64,000 bases of DNA from Lachnospiraceae bacterium (GTDB lineage: Bacteria; Bacillota; Clostridia; Lachnospirales; Lachnospiraceae), in assembly GCA_014804425.1 (NCBI GenBank), contig JAAUZV010000012.1, forward strand, positions 21,775 to 85,774, written 5' to 3'. The position numbers were made by a program, and so were the translations under genes. The notes under the pieces are model-generated. The model saw only the letters and a list, made by a program, of their open reading frames with translations. It was not told the DNA's origin and searched no databases. Below, one piece after another: positions 58,901 to 64,000 of the stretch; position 1 is the first letter of the stretch; every line of letters begins with the position of its first letter.

Positions 58901-60217
58901 ATGAACATTGGATTGAGCGGACATGCGCTGATTAGCTTCAGACAAACCGGTATTGCCCATTATGCATTAAGCTTGTACAAGGAATTGTTCTGTATCGACA
59001 CCCAAGACCGCTTTTTCATATTCAATTTATCAAACGAGCCATTAAAAGAACAATACTTTTCTGAGTTCGAGAATGTGATTGAATACCGGGTCGGAACACG
59101 ATTAGAAAAAAATAAGGATTATTATACCACGCATAAAAAGGCCTTTGAACAATCCATAAAAAAATTCCTTCATACATATGAAATAGATGTTTTTTATATT
59201 CCTGGCCCTATTGACCACACTCTGCCGCCATATGACAGGACATATTTTGGAAGTGTGCCGGTCGTGGCGACCATACATGACGTGATCCCTGCATTGTTCA
59301 AACAGCAGGAATTATTTGCACGCGACGGGGCGAATGGCTGTCTGGAATATTATAAACGCCTGCTGGCGACAAGGCATATGGATCGTCTGCTGGCAATATC
59401 GGCAACGACAAAAAAAGACTACGCAAAGCTGATGCATATTTCTCATCAGAAAATCGTTCTTGTTTATGAATCTGTTTACCAGAAATATCAAAAAAAGAAT
59501 GTTGATGAACACACAAAACGGGAACTTCAGAAAAAATACGCGATCAGATCCAGATTACTGCTCTATGTTGGTGGTAATGCATGGCGAAAAAATGCAGAGC
59601 GCCTGATTGAGGCACTCGCATTAGTTCCCCCAAATATACGACAGAATGCCACATTGATCTTTGTCGGTAAGACCGCAAAAACAACAGAACAACGTTGGCA
59701 AAAATTGATAGAAGAAAACGGACTATGCGATCATGCCAAAATAGCAGGATATGTTACATATGATGAGTTAAATAATCTCTATAATATGGCGGATTGGATG
59801 GTATTTCCTTCTATTTACGAAGGCTTCGGCATGCCTGTTGTAGAAGCATGGAAATGCGACGTTCCGGTTATGACATCAAATAACTCCAGTCTTGGTGAAA
59901 TCGGTAAAAATGCGGCAGTCCTTGTGAACCCCTTTTCAAAAGAGGATATCGCACGGGGATTAACTGAAATTCTGACCATGAGTGATGCCAAGCGAAAACA
60001 TTATATTTCAAGCGGACAGCGGCGGGCGACGCATTTTGAAGGCGAGCCGATCGCACGGAAAATTCTGCAGCTTCTTCATGAAGAAGCGTACAAAAGCAGT
60101 AAAAAGAAAACATGCTGCATGTTCTTTCGACGACTGACTGGAAAGATGGATGAAGTATACTGCCGGGTTTACACATGGTATGCCACGTGGCGCTACGGTA
60201 GGCCGTCATCACACTGA
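58901..60217 (+). CDS. Glycosyltransferase family 4 protein
   Basis: A 438-residue GT-B protein. NIGLSGHALISFRQTGIAHY at the start, VVATIHDVIPALFKQQELFA (about residue 122), LLYVGGNAWRKNAERLIEAL and IYEGFGMPVVEAWKCD with a full EGFGxPxxEA motif (about residue 306) are clear. It is similar to WbaZ-type mannosyltransferases. The C-terminus has an extra basic tail of about 40 residues (SSKKKTCCMFFRRLTG), perhaps a membrane anchor. GGGAGAA precedes the start. Confidence 0.9.
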   Translation: MNIGLSGHALISFRQTGIAHYALSLYKELFCIDTQDRFFIFNLSNEPLKEQYFSEFENVIEYRVGTRLEKNKDYYTTHKKAFEQSIKKFLHTYEIDVFYIPGPIDHTLPPYDRTYFGSVPVVATIHDVIPALFKQQELFARDGANGCLEYYKRLLATRHMDRLLAISATTKKDYAKLMHISHQKIVLVYESVYQKYQKKNVDEHTKRELQKKYAIRSRLLLYVGGNAWRKNAERLIEALALVPPNIRQNATLIFVGKTAKTTEQRWQKLIEENGLCDHAKIAGYVTYDELNNLYNMADWMVFPSIYEGFGMPVVEAWKCDVPVMTSNNSSLGEIGKNAAVLVNPFSKEDIARGLTEILTMSDAKRKHYISSGQRRATHFEGEPIARKILQLLHEEAYKSSKKKTCCMFFRRLTGKMDEVYCRVYTWYATWRYGRPSSH

Positions 60218-60255
60218 TAGAATAATTCCTGTTGAAAAGGAGTGCGTCCTCCAAA

Positions 60256-61332
60256 ATGAGCGAATACATTTTAAGCTTCTGCATCCCTGTTTATAATCAT
60301 GCGTCTATGACCTGCCGCATTGTAACGAATATTCTTCAATGTAAAGACAAACGCATTCAGGTCGTGGTCTCCGATGACGGTTCCACTGACAATACGGTGG
60401 ACCGTTTACGGGAAATAAACGATGAACGGTTGAAAATCGTCTCATCCTCCTGCAATAGCGGTGCCCAGCGAAACTGGTATCGTACGCTTATGCAGGGAGA
60501 CGGGAAATGGCTTTATTTGCTGATCGGGCGCGATACAGTCAATCCATACAATATAAGCGCCCTGCTAAAACTTTTAGAAGCATTGGAGAAAAAAAACGTT
60601 GGGTTTGTAAGAGAAAACCGCGCCTTAAAAAAAGGAGTACGAGTTTATTCTTCCGTTGAATCCCTAAAATTTTTGTTGGATTTCGCGCATCCGACGGGCT
60701 CCATTTTTCTGCGGGCTGCATTTCATACGCCTCCCGACAAAATGCACTATTACGAGATTGCAGATGTATACCCTGAAAACTATGTAAAAAGGGATATTAT
60801 CCGGAATTATTTATGTGCGGAAACAGCACCCGTGATCTTTACCGGCAAAACCATTGTGCCCTTAAAAACGGTGCGTTCTTTGTATGAACAAAAACAAAAA
60901 CCCGACTTCCCGTTTTATCATCCCAAAAGAAGTACCGGACAAGTTTTAGAGATCATTGACATGATCGAAGCGCCCGGTATGTTTCAGCTTTCTCAGGATG
61001 TGCTGGATGATCTGTTTCTATATAAATGGAAATTTTTATTGTACAATATTACTTTTTATCAAAGAATACGCTTTTTAAGTCCCGGATTTTTAGGACATTA
61101 TGGGGAGAAAAAAAGAAAGGTCGGAAGAATCGAAATGATTAAAAATATGATCATTGCTTACCAAGATGTCTCCGCCCATTTTGCTCCTATCAGTCCTTCC
61201 CGCAGGAAGAAAATGATAATGGCACTTCTGAAGCAGACCGTTCAAATTCTTTCCTGGTCCGATTCGAAAATCTTAAACAGCAAATGGTCCGGAATAGAAA
61301 GGAAAACGATGATCACTAAGGGTACCGTCTGA
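60256..61332 (+). CDS. Glycosyltransferase family 2-like protein
   Basis: About 358 residues. LSFCIPVYNHASMTCRIV, VVVSDDGSTDNTVDRL (about residue 38) and LYLLIGRDTVN, with GRD in the DxD place, suggest a GT-A enzyme of family 2 with a changed metal site. The C-terminal half is basic and not typical. AAGGAG lies 13 bases before ATG 60256, with a small GGAG/CTCC hairpin between; an in-frame TTG at 60232 is an alternative. Confidence 0.8.
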   Translation: MSEYILSFCIPVYNHASMTCRIVTNILQCKDKRIQVVVSDDGSTDNTVDRLREINDERLKIVSSSCNSGAQRNWYRTLMQGDGKWLYLLIGRDTVNPYNISALLKLLEALEKKNVGFVRENRALKKGVRVYSSVESLKFLLDFAHPTGSIFLRAAFHTPPDKMHYYEIADVYPENYVKRDIIRNYLCAETAPVIFTGKTIVPLKTVRSLYEQKQKPDFPFYHPKRSTGQVLEIIDMIEAPGMFQLSQDVLDDLFLYKWKFLLYNITFYQRIRFLSPGFLGHYGEKKRKVGRIEMIKNMIIAYQDVSAHFAPISPSRRKKMIMALLKQTVQILSWSDSKILNSKWSGIERKTMITKGTV

Positions 61333-61369
61333 AAAAGGTTGAAAAACAAGATGTGCTAGGAGGAACAAA

Positions 61370-62479
61370 ATGAAACGGGCTGAAAAGCTGTTTATTATCC
61401 ATACGGCAGATATGATGGGAGGAGGCAGTCAGAGTATTCGAAGGCTGATCGGCAATTTAAATGAGGAAGTGGATCTGCTGGTGCCCAAAGACGGTAGAGT
61501 AAGTAACAGCGCTTTGAAAAGGTTTTACGGTAAAAACGTAAAAAAGATTTATCGTTTTTGCTTGCCGTTCAGACAAAGCACACACGGGCTTAAGTTGAAA
61601 ATGGAAAAAGAAGATGTCAGAAAATGGGTGAGGCGTGAGAAAGGTTACCTACTGGACAAGAAAAAAATATATAAACTGATTCGCATGAATCATTATCGGT
61701 TTGTTCATCTGAACTCATACATTTTATATCCCTTATTAACTTCGCAGTTTCCTATGTATATTCACATAAGGGAGGTTTTTGAAGGAGGAAACCTGACCAG
61801 GATGATCGTGCATCGCAAACTGCGGCAGGCACATGGAGTCATTTTTATAGACCCTGTTGTTCGGGAGGCGATCGGTTCCTGTAATCAAAAAGAACTGGTG
61901 TTAAATAATCCGTTTAATCAGATTGGGGTAATGAGCGTTAACAAGGAAGAAGTATACAACAATTTTCATCTGCCGGAGGGTAGAACAATACTCGCTTTTG
62001 TGTCTGCTTGCTCTAATGAGATAAAAGGTCAGAATTATGTCATAGAGGAGTTTCTTCGGGCGGGCTGTACAAAGTCGGAGCTGCTGATCGTGGGATCTGA
62101 AGCTTCAAAAGAATACAAACATGTTCCCGGTATTCATTTTTTGGGACGCATGGAAAACATGGAGCAGATTTATGCGATTTCGGATTTTGTGGTTCGCGGA
62201 GATGTAATGTTTGCAACCGGCAGGACGACTTATGAAGCATTGTATTCGGGATGCTCCGTCATGATTCCGGGAAAAAGAGCGTCTGATAAAGAGAAATTTT
62301 TTGAGTATGAAAAATTTTGTGATCGGATACAGTTTTATGAACCGAGAAAAAAAGATGCTTTGGCGGACCTGATAAAAAGTGTGGACGGAAAGAAAAAAGA
62401 AAAGTGCTTGGGACTGAGCAATGAGACAGAGTATGTCAGGCAGTTTCTTCAATTTGTCGAAGGAGGAGACAGAGAATGA
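61370..62479 (+). CDS. Glycosyltransferase family 4-like protein
   Basis: A 369-residue GT-B-type protein. LFIIHTADMMGGGSQSIRRL (start), YRFVHLNSYILYPLL (about 110), ILAFVSACSNEIKGQNYVIE (about 204) and VRGDVMFATGRTTYEALYSG (about 285), where the donor-site Glu is in YEALYSG. The glycine-rich GGGSQS loop is like that of GT4 acceptor domains. AGGAGG is upstream, and the oxidoreductase gene overlaps its stop by 4 bases. Confidence 0.82.
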   Translation: MKRAEKLFIIHTADMMGGGSQSIRRLIGNLNEEVDLLVPKDGRVSNSALKRFYGKNVKKIYRFCLPFRQSTHGLKLKMEKEDVRKWVRREKGYLLDKKKIYKLIRMNHYRFVHLNSYILYPLLTSQFPMYIHIREVFEGGNLTRMIVHRKLRQAHGVIFIDPVVREAIGSCNQKELVLNNPFNQIGVMSVNKEEVYNNFHLPEGRTILAFVSACSNEIKGQNYVIEEFLRAGCTKSELLIVGSEASKEYKHVPGIHFLGRMENMEQIYAISDFVVRGDVMFATGRTTYEALYSGCSVMIPGKRASDKEKFFEYEKFCDRIQFYEPRKKDALADLIKSVDGKKKEKCLGLSNETEYVRQFLQFVEGGDRE

Positions 62480-63549
62480 AATACGCATTGATTGGCTGCG
62501 GCCGCATTTCACCAAATCATGTTGCGGCAGCATTAAAAAACAAATTAGAGATCGTTGCATTATGTGATTGTGTGGAAGAAAACGCAAAAGATAAAATCAG
62601 AAAATTCGAATTACCGGATACCGTTAAGATTTATACGGATTATCATGAAATGCTCGCAAACGAACAACCGCAGCTTGTTGCCATCGCAACGGAAAGCGGG
62701 AAGCATGCGGCAATCGCTTTAGATTGCATCGATCACGGATGCAATCTCATTATTGAAAAGCCGATCGCACTCTCTCTTTCTGATGCGGACAGGATCATCC
62801 TGAAGGCGCGCGAAAAAGGCGTCAAGGTGTGCGCATGCCACCAGAACCGTTTTAACAAATCCGTGCAGAAAATACGGGACGCTGTGGACAAGAAACGTTT
62901 CGGAAGAATGTTCTACGGGACAGCACATATCCGATGGAACAGAGATTACGAATATTATGCGAGAGCGCCTTGGCGCGGGACTTGGGAGCAGGACGGCGGC
63001 GCCCTTATGAACCAGTGCATCCACAACATTGATCTGCTGCGCTGGATGATGGGCGACGAGATTGAGGAAGTCGTCGGCATGACGGACAGACTGGAGCATC
63101 CCTACATAGAAGCCGAGGATCTTGGCATCGCGTTGATCCGGTTTAAGAACGGCGCGTACGGAATTGTGGAAGGTACGACGGACATTTACCCGAAGAACTT
63201 AGAAGAAACTTTATATTTATTCGGCGAAAAAGGAACCGTAAAAGCAGGCGGACAATCGGTTAATGTGATTGAGGAATGGCGTTTTTCCGATATGCTGGAC
63301 GATCCGGAGGAGGTCAAACAGCAATTTCATGAGAATCCGCCGAATGTATACGGCTTCGGACACACTCCGCTCTATGCCGATGTGATCGAGGCGATCAAAA
63401 ATGACAGAGCGCCCTATGTGGATGCGGAGGCAGGAAAACGGGCACTGGAACTGGTACTGGCAATCTACAAATCGGCGGCGTCGGGAAGCATTGTAAAACT
63501 GCCGCTTAACGAATGTGGGACAACGGATTTCTCTGGCAGACGCTGGTAG
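62476..63549 (+). CDS. Gfo/Idh/MocA-family sugar oxidoreductase
   Basis: A 357-residue NAD(P)-dependent dehydrogenase. Rossmann motif GCGRIS (about residues 7-12), catalytic Lys in IIEKPIALS (about 97), and the HNIDLLRWMMGDE helix (about 178) with the His typical of sugar dehydrogenases. It is similar to UDP-GlcNAc or UDP-GlcNAcA 3-dehydrogenases (WlbA type), so it may begin synthesis of a 3-amino or otherwise modified sugar for the glycan. ATG 62476 overlaps the previous stop (ATGA). Confidence 0.92.
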   Translation: MKYALIGCGRISPNHVAAALKNKLEIVALCDCVEENAKDKIRKFELPDTVKIYTDYHEMLANEQPQLVAIATESGKHAAIALDCIDHGCNLIIEKPIALSLSDADRIILKAREKGVKVCACHQNRFNKSVQKIRDAVDKKRFGRMFYGTAHIRWNRDYEYYARAPWRGTWEQDGGALMNQCIHNIDLLRWMMGDEIEEVVGMTDRLEHPYIEAEDLGIALIRFKNGAYGIVEGTTDIYPKNLEETLYLFGEKGTVKAGGQSVNVIEEWRFSDMLDDPEEVKQQFHENPPNVYGFGHTPLYADVIEAIKNDRAPYVDAEAGKRALELVLAIYKSAASGSIVKLPLNECGTTDFSGRRW

Positions 63550-63576
63550 AAAGCCGACCGTCGCAGGAGTCTGATC

Positions 63577-64000
63577 ATGAAGTTTACATATGAATCCTAT
63601 ACCGATTTGATAAAAAAGATACAAAAGAGCGGATATCAATTTACAGGGTATCAAGAGTGGCAGAAAGCGGAAAAGACTGTGATTCTCAGGCATGATGTGG
63701 ATATGTGTCTTGAAAAAGCAGTGAGAATGTCAGAGCTTGAAAAGGAACTGATTGGCGGCGGTGGCGTATATTTTGTCCTGCTGACTTCAGATTTTTATAA
63801 CGTACACTCTAAATGGTCAAAACGGTGTATTCACGAAATCATACAAAATGGAGGAACGATCGGACTGCATTTTGATGAGGCACAGTATGAGGCTTCCGAT
63901 AAAGAGGAACTTAAGACATTTATCATAAAAGAATTGGATTCACTGTCGGATATCATAGGTATGAAAGTGGATGCAGTATCTATGCACAGACCATCAGAAA
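63577..64000 (+). CDS. NodB-like polysaccharide deacetylase (cut by window end)
   Basis: The first 141 codons of a gene that continues beyond the window. VILRHDVDMCLEKAV (about residues 35-49) has the HDxD metal motif of the NodB/CE4 fold, TIGLHFDEAQYE is the next conserved block, and SMHRPSE at the end is the RPPxG-like site region. It acts on N-acetylated sugars or related substrates; similar genes in capsule loci are annotated as polysaccharide deacetylases. GCAGGAGTC is upstream. It continues the plus-strand cluster. Confidence 0.85.
   Translation, partial: MKFTYESYTDLIKKIQKSGYQFTGYQEWQKAEKTVILRHDVDMCLEKAVRMSELEKELIGGGGVYFVLLTSDFYNVHSKWSKRCIHEIIQNGGTIGLHFDEAQYEASDKEELKTFIIKELDSLSDIIGMKVDAVSMHRPSE

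Overview
The window looks like part of a chromosome of a Lachnospiraceae-type clostridial Firmicute. The reasons are moderate GC, strong AGGAGG ribosome sites, TTGACA/TATAAT promoters, a CD3324-family protein, a YjdF gene with its RNA leader, an AmmeMemoRadiSam cluster and Rpn-type nucleases. The genus cannot be named from the sequence. No rRNA, tRNA or CRISPR array was seen.

Layout. (1) 1-1021: tail of a large serine recombinase, so probably the edge of a mobile element. (2) 1.1-9.5 kb: housekeeping block with potassium uptake (trkA-trkH), full-length GMP synthase, a second GMP synthase lacking the glutaminase domain, and an AmmeMemoRadiSam pair in which the A and B proteins are fused. (3) 9.5-35.3 kb: a patchwork of small accessory units, each usually with its own promoter or terminator. 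These include resistance-like kinases and nucleotidyltransferases, a Mef-like efflux pump behind a leader-peptide attenuator, three type II toxin-antitoxin pairs (HicAB, Phd/ParE-like, AbrB/RelE-like), a YjdF riboswitch gene, and a cluster with an HExxH peptidase and a possible HEPN protein. It also holds an operon of two UvrA-like ABC ATPases around a serine hydrolase, and peroxide-stress genes. Direct repeats and gene remnants show repeated insertion and loss here. (4) 35.3-37.6 kb: a 2H phosphoesterase, then an Rpn-family nuclease behind a leader made of about seven consecutive hairpins. (5) 37.6-54.3 kb, minus strand: a cluster for synthesis and decoration of a surface glycan (LicD, nine glycosyltransferase-like genes, a methyltransferase, a PIG-L deacetylase, an acetyltransferase and a CitC-like nucleotidyltransferase). 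(6) 54.36-55.63 kb: a tyrosine recombinase gene enclosed by a perfect 30-bp inverted repeat. (7) 55.6-64 kb, plus strand: a second glycan cluster (polysialyltransferase-like protein, five further glycosyltransferases, a Gfo/Idh/MocA oxidoreductase, a NodB-like deacetylase) that runs off the window.

The main discovery candidate is region 6. Each 30-bp repeat is built like a tyrosine-recombinase crossover site: two 10-bp inverted arms around a 7-bp asymmetric core. The two sites face each other around the recombinase gene. Inside the segment, beyond a strong terminator, a promoter lies about 13 bp from the right-hand site and points outward into the plus-strand glycan cluster. No comparable promoter faces the minus-strand cluster. 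Inversion of the 1.26-kb segment would turn the promoter towards LicD. The parsimonious reading is a self-contained phase-variation switch that selects between two divergent glycan operons, drawn here in the right-cluster-on orientation.
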